64,000 nucleotides of DNA, from contig NZ_VYQF01000001.1 in the NCBI RefSeq assembly GCF_008710285.1, forward strand, positions 1,993,501 to 2,057,500, in the 5' to 3' direction. Below, piece after piece: positions 1 through 9,166 of the stretch. The position numbers and the translations under genes were made by a program. Position 1 is the stretch's first letter. Every line of letters starts with the position of its first letter. The stretch is from Ginsengibacter hankyongi (lineage in GTDB: Bacteria > Bacteroidota > Bacteroidia > Chitinophagales > Chitinophagaceae). Under the pieces are notes generated by a model. That model was not told where the DNA came from and searched no databases. It saw only the letters and a program-made list of their open reading frames with translations.

Positions 1-461
1 CGGTAAAAAGCTACGGTGGCAAGCCATTAGTGAAAGAAGATGGAACTGCGGTAAATGCAAATGGCGAGATTGAAAAATTATACCAATATGCCGGTTGGAA
101 TCCTTCTACAAAAACTTATGACAAACCAGGCAAGCCTATTGAGTGGGTAAAAATTCATAACCTTCCTGATTTTGTTTATTTCAATCATTCACAACACGTA
201 AAAGTAGGCCGTGTACAATGCCAGACCTGCCATGGCGAAATTCAAAAAATGGATGAAGTAAAACAATTTGCCGACCTCAGCATGGGCTGGTGTGTCAACT
301 GTCACCGCTCTACCAACGTACAGTTTAATGATGCACAGGGGCATGGTAATAAATTTTATAGCATTTACGAAAAATTTCACGAGGATATTAAAAATAATAA
401 ATACGATAGTGTAACGGTTGAAAAGATCGGCGGGACCGAATGTATGAAATGCCACTATTAA
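1..461 (+). CDS. actA: Multihaem cytochrome c subunit ActA of alternative complex III, 3' part only
   Basis: The reading frame is open to the window edge, so only about the last 152 codons are present. The GTG at 30 is internal, not the start. Three CxxCH haem sites are visible (CQTCH nt 219-233, CVNCH 291-305, CMKCH 441-455), and the chain stops just after the last one. This fits the C-terminal part of the pentahaem, cytochrome c7-like subunit ActA of the quinol:cytochrome c oxidoreductase (ACIII), which acts on the periplasmic side. The identity rests on the haem motifs together with five act genes following in canonical order. Confidence 0.85.
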   Translation, partial: VKSYGGKPLVKEDGTAVNANGEIEKLYQYAGWNPSTKTYDKPGKPIEWVKIHNLPDFVYFNHSQHVKVGRVQCQTCHGEIQKMDEVKQFADLSMGWCVNCHRSTNVQFNDAQGHGNKFYSIYEKFHEDIKNNKYDSVTVEKIGGTECMKCHY

Positions 462-544
462 TATAACCGCTGTTAAAAATAGATGCAAAGTGCATAATAA
501 AGCCTTTTAAATTTTTGGATTTTAGAATTTTCAAATAGAAATAA

Positions 545-3500
545 ATGAGTGATAAAAAGTATTGGCAAAATTTTGAGGAGCTTAATCAAAACGAAGCTGA
601 GCAAAAGAAGTTGAAAAAAGAATTTAAAGAAGAGCTTCCTTTTGAAGATTTATCTAACGAGAATATTTTTAATGCCAAAACTCCACGTAGAGATTTTTTG
701 AAATACATGGGGTTTAGCACCGCTGCAGCAGCCCTTGCTGCAAGTTGTGAAATGCCCGTTCGAAAAGTGATTCCTTTTTTGCACAAGCCGGATGATATGA
801 TCCCGGGTATTTCAAATTATTACGCATCAACGTATATAAACGATGGAGATGCTGTTCCGGTTGTGGTTAAACAAAGAGAAGGCAGGCCAATTAAAATAGA
901 AGGAAATGATCTTTCATCACTTACTAATGGCGGAACCTCGGCACAATGCCAATCGTCAGTACTAGATTTATACGACACAACGCGCCTTCGCTATCCGCAG
1001 GCAAATGGGAAAGAAGCTACGTTTGAAGCAATAGATAAAATGTTAGCTGCAGGATTGACGGCTAATGCCGGAAAGCCGGTTGTACTATTAACCTCATCAA
1101 TTACTTCACCCTCCACCAAGCAAATTATTTCAGAATTTCTTGCAAAATATCCAGGGAGTCGCCATGTTCAATACGATGCTGTTTCTTACAGCGGGATGAT
1201 ATTGGCGAACGAGGCATCTTATGGTAAAAAAGCAATTCCTGCTTATCATTTTGAAAATGCAAAAGTAATTGTGAGTCTCGGTGCCGATTTCTTAACGACC
1301 TGGCTAAGTCCGGTAGTTTTTGCAAATCAGTATGCTCAGAATCGCAGAATAGATGAAGAGAAACCTTCGATGAGTAAGCATTTCCAGTTTGAGAGTCATT
1401 ATAGCATTACCGGGGCAAATGCGGATGAGCGCTATTTACATAAGCCATCTGAAACAGGTGCAGTTGCACTCGCGCTTCTAGGTGCACTAGGTGGCGGAAC
1501 TTCTTCTAATATTTCGGGGAAAGTTGCTGAAGGAATTAAAAAGGCTGCGGCGGAACTTTCTGCCAACAAAGGAGCCGCTCTTGTGGTTTGTGGAAGTAAC
1601 GACCCCAATATTCAAATAATTGTAAACGCAATAAATGAAGCCATAGGTGCGGGTGGTAAAACGATTGACTGGAACACCCCCGTTAACTATCGCCAGGGCA
1701 TAGACGCAGATGTGCTTGCACTTACTAACGATCTTAACGCAGGAAATGTAGGTGCGCTTTTAGTTTATGGCGCTAACCCAGCCTATAGCTTTTTTGCGGC
1801 AGATAAATTTATTGCTGGGGTAAAAAAATGCCCATTCACAGTTTCTTACAGCGAAAAAATGGATGAAACAACAGAACTGTGCAAATATATTGTTCCGTCT
1901 CATCACTGGCTGGAATGCTGGGGAGATGCAGAAATGCAAACAGGTTACGTAAGTGTAATTCAACCTATTATTCATCCATTATTTAAGACCCGCCAGTTTG
2001 AAAGCTCTCTTTTGAAACTTACGGGCAATGCAAATGATTACGAAGCTTATTTTAGAAATTATTGGATTACTAAATTAGGTAGCGTTGAGAATTTTGAAAA
2101 GTTTTTACAAGATGGGGTAATTGAAAATTCACAACTTAAAACACAATCAGCCTTCGTTAATGTTTCTGATTTAACTTCAGCAACTGCTGGTGTAACTTCT
2201 GCAGAAGAAGCTGATTCTGCTTCTCAAAAAATAAATCCTGCTGTGCCACTTCCGGTAATGTCAGGAGCCACATTTTCCGGCAACGTGGCCGATGCTGCAT
2301 CGAAAATTAGCAGCATTAAAGGAGGAGAAACTGAAATGGTTTTATATCAAAAGGTATCTATAGGAACAGGCAGCCGTGCAAATAATGCGTGGCTACAGGA
2401 AGTAAGTGACCCTATTTCGAAAGCCACCTGGGATAATTACGCAATGATATCCCCTCAAATGGGAAAGTCTCTGTTTGGTGTAGATATTTTTAACCGGAAT
2501 GATATGGACAAATATGAAGTCCACATTCAAAAGCCCATTATTAAAGTTACAGTTAATGGAAAAACAATAGAAATTCCGATCCTTATAATGCCTGGAATTC
2601 ATCCCAATGTAATTGCAATGGCTGTAGGATACGGAAGACAAAGTATTAATAAAGATAAAACGGCTGAATACATCGGGCCTGCTGCAAATGGTGTAGGAGT
2701 TAATGTATATCCGCTTGCTTATTATAATGGCACAACTGTTATTTATTCAGCCCCGGTGACTATTGAAAACACCGGTGATACTTATCCAATCGCTCAAACC
2801 CAGGTTCACCAAATTACTGAAGGAAGGCCCGTGGTAAGAGAAACAACTCTTGCAAATTTTATTGCAAGGCCCGGCGAAGTGCAGGAAGAAAGGGAAAAGG
2901 AGTTAAAAAAGTTCGGTGAAAGTTTTGAGCGTGATGGCACACTCTATCCTGTAATTGATAAGCCCGGAATTAAATGGGGGATGAGTATTGATCTTAATAC
3001 TTGTATTGGGTGCTCTGCATGTACGGTTGCGTGCGTTGCCGAAAATAATATTTCCACCGTAGGTAAATATGAAGTATCAAGATTTCATGACATGCAGTGG
3101 ATTCGCATTGATAGGTATTTTACAGGGGATCCGCAAAATCCTGACATCGTTTTTCAACCAATGACATGCCAGCAGTGCGACAATGCCCCTTGCGAGAATG
3201 TTTGCCCCGTATCTGCAACTAACCATAGCAGCGAGGGAATTAATCAAATGGTATATAACAGGTGTATTGGAACCAAATATTGCGCAAACAACTGCCCTTA
3301 TAAAGTTCGTCGTTTCAATTGGGCAGATTATAACGGAGCAGATAGTTTCCCTGATAACCAAAGAGGAATTATTTCTGATGCTACAACTGAGCTAAATGCA
3401 GATTTGGAAAGAATGGTACTCAATCCTGATGTAACCGTACGTTCAAGAGGGGTAATGGAAAAATGTAGTTTTTGTGTACAACGCTGCCAGGAAGGCAAAT

Positions 3501-3760
3501 TAAATGCTAAAAAAGAAGACAGGCCACTTAAAGATATGGAAGTTAAAACTGCGTGTATGCAGGCGTGCCCAACACACGCAATTGTGTTTGGAAATGTAAA
3601 TGATAAGGATAGTCAAATTTCGAAATTAAGAGCCAGGGCACAAAATGAAAGAAAATTTTATGTGCTTGAGGAGTTACACACATTACCTAATGTTAACTAC
3701 CTGGAAAAAATTAGAAATACGGATAGAAGAGTTGGGAGTTTTGTTGAAAAAGAAAGCTAA
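545..3760 (+). CDS. actB: ACIII subunit ActB: molybdopterin-oxidoreductase-like domain fused to Fe-S domain
   Basis: A 1071-residue fusion of a molybdopterin-oxidoreductase-like N-terminal part and a ferredoxin-like C-terminal part, as in ACIII of Bacteroidota. A twin-arginine-like segment (RRDFLKYMGFSTAAAALAAS, about residues 49-68) suggests Tat export. From about residue 819 come cysteine groups for four Fe-S clusters: CIGCSACTVAC, CQQCDNAPCENVCP, CIGTKYCANNCP, then CSFCVQRC with CMQACP. In known ACIII the N-terminal domain has lost its molybdenum cofactor, and the clusters carry electrons from quinol towards the c haems of ActA and ActE. It lies 83 nt after actA and 69 nt before actC, so it is probably in one operon. 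Confidence 0.95.
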   Translation: MSDKKYWQNFEELNQNEAEQKKLKKEFKEELPFEDLSNENIFNAKTPRRDFLKYMGFSTAAAALAASCEMPVRKVIPFLHKPDDMIPGISNYYASTYINDGDAVPVVVKQREGRPIKIEGNDLSSLTNGGTSAQCQSSVLDLYDTTRLRYPQANGKEATFEAIDKMLAAGLTANAGKPVVLLTSSITSPSTKQIISEFLAKYPGSRHVQYDAVSYSGMILANEASYGKKAIPAYHFENAKVIVSLGADFLTTWLSPVVFANQYAQNRRIDEEKPSMSKHFQFESHYSITGANADERYLHKPSETGAVALALLGALGGGTSSNISGKVAEGIKKAAAELSANKGAALVVCGSNDPNIQIIVNAINEAIGAGGKTIDWNTPVNYRQGIDADVLALTNDLNAGNVGALLVYGANPAYSFFAADKFIAGVKKCPFTVSYSEKMDETTELCKYIVPSHHWLECWGDAEMQTGYVSVIQPIIHPLFKTRQFESSLLKLTGNANDYEAYFRNYWITKLGSVENFEKFLQDGVIENSQLKTQSAFVNVSDLTSATAGVTSAEEADSASQKINPAVPLPVMSGATFSGNVADAASKISSIKGGETEMVLYQKVSIGTGSRANNAWLQEVSDPISKATWDNYAMISPQMGKSLFGVDIFNRNDMDKYEVHIQKPIIKVTVNGKTIEIPILIMPGIHPNVIAMAVGYGRQSINKDKTAEYIGPAANGVGVNVYPLAYYNGTTVIYSAPVTIENTGDTYPIAQTQVHQITEGRPVVRETTLANFIARPGEVQEEREKELKKFGESFERDGTLYPVIDKPGIKWGMSIDLNTCIGCSACTVACVAENNISTVGKYEVSRFHDMQWIRIDRYFTGDPQNPDIVFQPMTCQQCDNAPCENVCPVSATNHSSEGINQMVYNRCIGTKYCANNCPYKVRRFNWADYNGADSFPDNQRGIISDATTELNADLERMVLNPDVTVRSRGVMEKCSFCVQRCQEGKLNAKKEDRPLKDMEVKTACMQACPTHAIVFGNVNDKDSQISKLRARAQNERKFYVLEELHTLPNVNYLEKIRNTDRRVGSFVEKES

Positions 3761-3829
3761 TTATTATACAACGGATCGATAAATTAATAGAATACAGCAT
3801 TCAAACTGTAGCAAAAGCTAAAATAGAAT

Positions 3830-5281
3830 ATGTCATTATTAAAATACGAATCCCAATTGAGGGAACCTTTGGTAGATGGAGATAAAGATTATCACCAGGT
3901 AACGGAAGATATCATTGGACCAATTGAAGCGAAGCCCGGCCGGCTTTGGTACATTGGGCTTTCTATTGCATTATGTCTTTTGCTTTTTGGGGTCTATTCT
4001 GTTTACCGGGAAGTAGTTTATGGTATTGGCCAATGGAATCTGAATCATACCATAGGATGGGGCTGGGATATCACCAACTTTGTATGGTGGATTGGTATCG
4101 GTCATGCGGGTACTTTAATTTCTGCAATTCTTCTATTGTTCAGGCAAGGTTGGAGAACCGGTGTGAACAGGGCTGCAGAAGCGATGACAATTTTTGCTGT
4201 TATGTGTGCGGGACAATTCCCGATATTTCACATGGGCCGGGTATGGGTTGGCTTTTATGTAATGCCTTATCCCAACAGTCGCGGACCTCTTTGGCCAAAT
4301 TTTAATTCAGCGTTATTGTGGGACGTATTTGCGGTATCCACTTACTTTACCGTTTCATTGTTGTTTTGGTATTCGGGTTTGTTGCCAGATTTAGCGACGG
4401 TGCGTGACAGGGCTAAAACCAAATTTAGAAAAATGTTTTATGGGCTGGCTTCTTTTGGGTGGACTGGAAGTACCAAGCACTGGCAGCGTCATGAAAGTCT
4501 TTCGCTTGTTTTAGCGGGTTTAGCCACACCCCTTGTATTATCAGTACATACGATAGTATCCATGGACTTCGCCACCTCGGTAATTCCTGGCTGGCATACA
4601 ACAATATTTCCTCCTTATTTTGTTGCGGGCGCAATTTTTTCAGGATTTGCAATGGTGCAATCACTATTAATTATTACCCGCAAAGTTTTACACTTGGAAG
4701 ATTATATAACGGTAGGGCATATTGAAGCCATGAATAAAGTAATTGTTCTTACAGGCTCTATTGTTGGTATCGCCTATTTAAGTGAATTGTTTATTGCGTG
4801 GTATAGCCAAAATCCATATGAATGGTGGGCTTTTCGGCAAAACCGGGTAAATATTTTCAGCCCGTATGGCTGGGCATATTATGGAATGATGTTTTGTAAT
4901 GTTGTATCACCTCAATTATTTTGGTCAAGGAAATTACGGAGAAATATAACTTTTACTTTCTTCATGGCGGTATTGGTAAATGTGGGAATGTGGTTTGAAA
5001 GGTTTGTAATTATAGTAACTTCAATTTACAGGGATTTTCTTCCTTCATCATGGAGTACTTATTATAGCCCTAGCATTTGGGAAGTTGGATTTTATCTTGG
5101 TACGTTCGGGCTGTTCTTTACGTGTTATTTTCTTTTTGCTAAATATTTTCCTGTAATTGCCGTTGCGGAAATTAAAGCGATTTTAAAAACCAGTGGAGAA
5201 AATTATAAAGTGAAAATGACACCAACCGAAAAAATGGATGCTGAAAAATTCTATATTGAAGAAGTAGAGCATGCGCATTAA
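3830..5281 (+). CDS. actC: ACIII membrane subunit ActC (NrfD/PsrC family)
   Basis: A 483-residue polytopic membrane protein of the NrfD/polysulfide reductase C family, with roughly ten hydrophobic helices, a charged N-terminus and a cytosolic-looking charged tail. In ACIII, ActC carries the quinol-binding site and contacts the Fe-S domain of ActB. Conserved-looking polar residues sit in helices near WWIGIGHAG and FPIFHMGRVWVG. It follows actB with 69 nt between them and precedes actD by 100 nt. ActF, further down, is a paralogue of this subunit. Confidence 0.93.
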   Translation: MSLLKYESQLREPLVDGDKDYHQVTEDIIGPIEAKPGRLWYIGLSIALCLLLFGVYSVYREVVYGIGQWNLNHTIGWGWDITNFVWWIGIGHAGTLISAILLLFRQGWRTGVNRAAEAMTIFAVMCAGQFPIFHMGRVWVGFYVMPYPNSRGPLWPNFNSALLWDVFAVSTYFTVSLLFWYSGLLPDLATVRDRAKTKFRKMFYGLASFGWTGSTKHWQRHESLSLVLAGLATPLVLSVHTIVSMDFATSVIPGWHTTIFPPYFVAGAIFSGFAMVQSLLIITRKVLHLEDYITVGHIEAMNKVIVLTGSIVGIAYLSELFIAWYSQNPYEWWAFRQNRVNIFSPYGWAYYGMMFCNVVSPQLFWSRKLRRNITFTFFMAVLVNVGMWFERFVIIVTSIYRDFLPSSWSTYYSPSIWEVGFYLGTFGLFFTCYFLFAKYFPVIAVAEIKAILKTSGENYKVKMTPTEKMDAEKFYIEEVEHAH

Positions 5282-5381
5282 TAATACTTTTTTAAACTGA
5301 AGAAAAAATATTTGTGAAAAAGATTCTAATAAATAACACTTTAAATTATCCTTCTAAAGGAGAAATTTGGGAGGCATTAGT

Positions 5382-5966
5382 ATGAGAAAAAAATTTGTAG
5401 TAGGTTGTTTCGATGATGAAAAAGTTCTATTTCCTGCAGTTAAGAATGTACGGAGAGCTGGCTATAAAATACACGACGTTTATACTCCATTTCCTGTTCA
5501 TGGGCTTGATCATGCCATGGGATTGAGAGAAACAAGTTTGCATACTGTAGGTTTCATTTTTGGATTGACCGGAACAAGTATTGCAATTGGAGGAATGGGA
5601 TGGATATTTACTACAGATTGGCCCTTGAATATTGGCGGTAAACCTCATTTTCCATTACCGGCATTCATTCCAATTACCTTTGAACTTACCGTATTACTTT
5701 CTGCAATAAGCATGGTATATACTTTTTGCTGGCTTTGCAAAATGATGCCCGGTGTTAAGAAACATCACTTTCATCCCAGGGCAACTGATGATCTTTTTGT
5801 GATGGTAATTGAATGTACTGCAAAAACGAATGAAACCGAAGTACAAAGTTTTTTGCAAAATAACGGCGCTATTGAAATAAATGTTCAGGAAGCCGAAGAT
5901 GGATGGTGGTTTGGTCGTTATGATAAAGAGCAAAAACTATACAGAACCGAAGAAGTTGGATATTAA
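5382..5966 (+). CDS. actD: ACIII subunit ActD (DUF3341)
   Basis: About 194 residues, DUF3341 family. It begins with a soluble ferredoxin-like fold (VVGCFDDEKVLFPAVKNVR), then two transmembrane helices (around HTVGFIFGLTGTSIAIGGMG and ITFELTVLLSAISMVYTFCW) and ends with a short soluble domain. ActD is a structural membrane subunit of ACIII with no cofactor. I start it at ATG 5382 rather than the in-frame TTG at 5367, because the residues after the ATG match the usual N-terminus and the purine-rich stretch before it suits initiation there. Confidence 0.9.
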   Translation: MRKKFVVGCFDDEKVLFPAVKNVRRAGYKIHDVYTPFPVHGLDHAMGLRETSLHTVGFIFGLTGTSIAIGGMGWIFTTDWPLNIGGKPHFPLPAFIPITFELTVLLSAISMVYTFCWLCKMMPGVKKHHFHPRATDDLFVMVIECTAKTNETEVQSFLQNNGAIEINVQEAEDGWWFGRYDKEQKLYRTEEVGY

Positions 5967-6041
5967 TGGATTTGTAAAAGAATGCAGAGCAGAAGTTTTT
6001 GGAAGTATAAATTAAAATTGATTGGATATTATTTTTGAAGT

Positions 6042-6677
6042 ATGAAAAAAATAAAAATTCTTATTGCTTTTTCTTTGATAGCAACATTAGTAATAATGTT
6101 TGAAAGCTGCGATAGCAAACGCGAACCGGGAAAAATATATATGCCGGATATGACTTACAGCCGAGCCTATGAAGCCTATGCACCTAATAGCCTAAAAGCG
6201 GAGAATATTAATTATATTCCGTATCCTGTTGAAGGTACCATAAGAAGGGGAGATTTATTTCCCTTTACGCTCCCTAAAGACTCGACAGGTTATGCAATGA
6301 GTAAAGATGTTAAAGACCCTCTGCCACCTCTTGATTCCGTACAAATGGGCGAAGCGCAAAGACTATTTAATATTAATTGTGCCATTTGCCATGGTCCTAA
6401 ATTAGATGCGCAAGGTCCGTTGGCTACCGGGGGGAAAGTACCCGCGGTTGCAAATTTAACATTGAAACAATATGTCGACATGCCTGTAGGAACAATGTTT
6501 TACTCGGTAACTTATGGGAAAAATAATATGGGAAGTTATGCCTCTCAATTAACCCGCGAGCAAAGATGGATGGTTATACAATATGTGAAATCACAACAGT
6601 TGAAAGGTAGTGAGTCTACAGATTCAACCAAAACGACAAGTGGAACAGTAAAGGATTCCCTAGCTGTAAAAAAATAA
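6042..6677 (+). CDS. actE: ACIII monohaem cytochrome c subunit ActE, lipoprotein
   Basis: A 211-residue protein with a lipoprotein signal peptide (cleavage expected before Cys in MFESCDS) and a single haem site, CAICH, at about residue 111. A methionine-rich segment after it (MPVGTMFYS, NNMGSYASQL) can supply the distal Met ligand. In ACIII, ActE is the membrane-anchored monohaem cytochrome that takes electrons from ActA and hands them to the terminal oxidase. The Ser/Thr-rich C-terminal tail (last 20 or so residues) looks like a flexible linker. It is 25 nt upstream of actF. Confidence 0.92.
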   Translation: MKKIKILIAFSLIATLVIMFESCDSKREPGKIYMPDMTYSRAYEAYAPNSLKAENINYIPYPVEGTIRRGDLFPFTLPKDSTGYAMSKDVKDPLPPLDSVQMGEAQRLFNINCAICHGPKLDAQGPLATGGKVPAVANLTLKQYVDMPVGTMFYSVTYGKNNMGSYASQLTREQRWMVIQYVKSQQLKGSESTDSTKTTSGTVKDSLAVKK

Positions 6678-6702
6678 GTTTAATTCTAAAAATAATTTTT
6701 TA

Positions 6703-7938
6703 ATGAACAATCAGTATGTAACACCGGCAATATATAAGAAGTTTTCAGTCGGATTTATGATTGCAGGATTGCTTACTTTAATTTTGGGAGTTATCTTTCT
6801 AAATCCCGGCGCCGGTTCAAACGGGGACAATTTAAATAGCACACGATTTTGGGCCGTACTGCTTCAAAACGGCTTGTTTTGGCTATTCCTGGTAAACACA
6901 GCAACCTTTTTTATGGTAATTTGTATACTTGCAATGTCAGGCTGGCAAGTAGCATTTCGGAGGGTAACGGAGGCTATATCTTCAGTAGTACCGCTAATGT
7001 CTATTCTTACATTATTAATTTTGTTTTGTATCGTGTTTGGTCATCGCGGCGATATTTATCCTTGGGTGAATAAAGACCTCGTAAGCCACGACGAAGTAAT
7101 CAAGGGGAAGTCAGGTTTTTTAAATCCTGGATTTTATTCTATCGCATCACTTTTATTTATAGGTATATGGTCATTGATCAGTAAGAAACTAAGAGATTTT
7201 AGCAAAGAAAGTGATAGCATCGGTACCATGGATTATGAAAAAGGTAAAAAATGGGTAAATAGAAATTTCTTTTGGGCAGCCGTTTATATTGTATCCTTTG
7301 GCCTATCGGTTGGTTCTACACTACCATGGCTTTGGATAATGAGTATCGACGCACATTGGTTTAGCACAATGTTTAGCTGGTATACATTTGGAAGTACCTT
7401 TGTTTCCGGCATGGCGCTTATTACAATATTTGTAATTTATTTTAAAAATCAAGGGCAGCTTCAGTTTGTAACTCAGGAACATTTGCAGGATCTCGGTAAA
7501 TATATATTTGCTTTTTCTATTTTATGGACTTACCTCTGGTTCGATCAGTTTATGCTTATCTGGTATGGAAACATACCGGAAGAAACGATCTATTTTAAAT
7601 CCAGGCTGCAGGGAACTTATGAAGGACTTTTTTATTTAAATCTCGTTTTAAACTTTTTATGCCCCTTCCTGATATTTATGAAGAGGGCACCCAAAAGGAA
7701 TTATACTGTTGTCACGTTTATGTGTATACTTATTATTTTTGGGCATTGGATAGATTTTTACCTTATGATTATGCCAGGAACGGTAAAAAATAATCCTCAC
7801 TTAAGCTGGTTTGAGTTTGGAATTCCTTTGGGTTTCATAGGTTTTATTATGTGGGGAGTAAGTCGTTTTGCATCAAAGATGCCAATGACGCCTGTCAATC
7901 ACCCATTTCTTAAAGAAAGTATTGTTCATCATACGTAA
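6703..7938 (+). CDS. actF: ACIII membrane subunit ActF (NrfD-like)
   Basis: A 411-residue polytopic protein, paralogous to ActC, with about ten hydrophobic helices. It is the last act gene and closes the canonical actABCDEF order. In solved ACIII complexes ActF packs against ActC in the membrane and is thought to help build a proton path; that role is family knowledge, not visible here. The charged loop near FSKESDSIGTMDYEKGKK separates the two helical halves. The stop codon is followed by about 140 nt containing the promoter-like site for the oxidase genes. Confidence 0.92.
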   Translation: MNNQYVTPAIYKKFSVGFMIAGLLTLILGVIFLNPGAGSNGDNLNSTRFWAVLLQNGLFWLFLVNTATFFMVICILAMSGWQVAFRRVTEAISSVVPLMSILTLLILFCIVFGHRGDIYPWVNKDLVSHDEVIKGKSGFLNPGFYSIASLLFIGIWSLISKKLRDFSKESDSIGTMDYEKGKKWVNRNFFWAAVYIVSFGLSVGSTLPWLWIMSIDAHWFSTMFSWYTFGSTFVSGMALITIFVIYFKNQGQLQFVTQEHLQDLGKYIFAFSILWTYLWFDQFMLIWYGNIPEETIYFKSRLQGTYEGLFYLNLVLNFLCPFLIFMKRAPKRNYTVVTFMCILIIFGHWIDFYLMIMPGTVKNNPHLSWFEFGIPLGFIGFIMWGVSRFASKMPMTPVNHPFLKESIVHHT

Positions 7939-8026
7939 GAAAAGGAATATTTCAAACGGGGTTTATTTTAAATTAGAACAAAAGACATAAGAATAAATTT
8001 AGGGAAATTATAAAATACATCAAAAG

Positions 8027-8034
8027 TACCTTTG
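8027..8034 (+). promoter_or_regulatory. Bacteroidota -7 promoter element TACCTTTG before coxB
   Basis: The octamer matches the TAnnTTTG consensus of Bacteroidota sigma-A promoters and lies 45 nt before the coxB start. No clear TTTG -33 box is seen. It would let the oxidase genes be transcribed apart from act. Confidence 0.45.
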
Positions 8035-8078
8035 CGCCGTCCTCTATTTAAGGGCAGCATTGGGGAAAATTAAGAAAC

Positions 8079-9131
8079 ATGACTGACTTTTTTTTGATAG
8101 CGATCATTGTGCTGATATTCCTGGTTATTTTCCAGATATCAAAAGCCAGTGAATATGTAAGCATTTTAAAGGGTGAAGAAAAATCCAGGAAGCAGAATAA
8201 TAAAATAAATGGATTTTTTATGATCGCCTTTCTAATTGCAGGTCTTATAGGCGTGTGGTATTGTAATAAGTTGTATTATCCTAAGACTTTATTTACTCAG
8301 GGAGCTGCCTCTGTAGAAGGGAAAAGTATAGATACTATGTTATGGATTACCATTGTGGTAACAGGAACGGTGTTTTTTATAACTCAAATATTATTGTTTT
8401 GGTTTTCTTTTAAATACCAGGAAAGCGACAAAAGAAAACCATTATATTTTACGCACAGTAATAAATTAGAATTAATATGGACGGGAATACCGGCAATAGT
8501 ATTAACAGTGTTAGTTGTCTTTGGGTTGAAGTACTGGTTTAAGTTTACATCCGATGCACCAAAAACGGCGCAGTTAGTTGAAATAACAGGTCATCAGTTT
8601 GGATGGGAAATTCGATACCCTGGAAAGGATGGAGTACTGGGAAGAAAAAATTATAAACTTACAAATCCTGCAAAGGCAAATCCATTAGGCGTTGATTGGT
8701 CCGATGCAGCAAGTCACGATGATATACATGTAGCAACAACTATGCATGTGGTGGTAAATAAACCCGTAAAACTTGTAATAAATTCCCAGGATGTTATTCA
8801 TGATGTTGGGCTTCCCCATTTTCGTATGAAGATGGATGCTGTACCCGGCACTCCCACTACTATGTGGTTTACGCCAATTTATACTACCGCACAAATGAAG
8901 GAAAAAACAGGTAATCCTGATTTTACCTACGAGATAGCTTGTGATCAGTTATGTGGTAGAGGACATTATACAATGCGCGGTGTTATTATTGTTGAAACGC
9001 AACCGGAGTTTGATGCGTATATGGCTTCTCAAAAACCTGAATATTACAAAGCTTTCCCAGACCTGGATCCTGACAAAGTTGCCGTAAATGATTCAACTTC
9101 TAAGAGCGTAGCACAAAATATTAAGAAATAA
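8079..9131 (+). CDS. coxB: Cytochrome c oxidase subunit II (CuA)
   Basis: 350 residues. An extra N-terminal helix is followed by the usual two transmembrane helices and a periplasmic cupredoxin domain. The CuA ligands are visible: a histidine in HDVGLPHFRMKM, then CDQLCGRGHYTM giving the two Cys, His and Met. There is no C-terminal haem-c domain, so it is an aa3-type rather than caa3-type subunit. Its electron donor is probably ActE, since ACIII and aa3 oxidase form a supercomplex in related bacteria. coxA follows 35 nt later. Confidence 0.96.
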   Translation: MTDFFLIAIIVLIFLVIFQISKASEYVSILKGEEKSRKQNNKINGFFMIAFLIAGLIGVWYCNKLYYPKTLFTQGAASVEGKSIDTMLWITIVVTGTVFFITQILLFWFSFKYQESDKRKPLYFTHSNKLELIWTGIPAIVLTVLVVFGLKYWFKFTSDAPKTAQLVEITGHQFGWEIRYPGKDGVLGRKNYKLTNPAKANPLGVDWSDAASHDDIHVATTMHVVVNKPVKLVINSQDVIHDVGLPHFRMKMDAVPGTPTTMWFTPIYTTAQMKEKTGNPDFTYEIACDQLCGRGHYTMRGVIIVETQPEFDAYMASQKPEYYKAFPDLDPDKVAVNDSTSKSVAQNIKK

Positions 9132-9166
9132 AATTTAAGCCCAAAGGCTTTTTAAAATATATCATT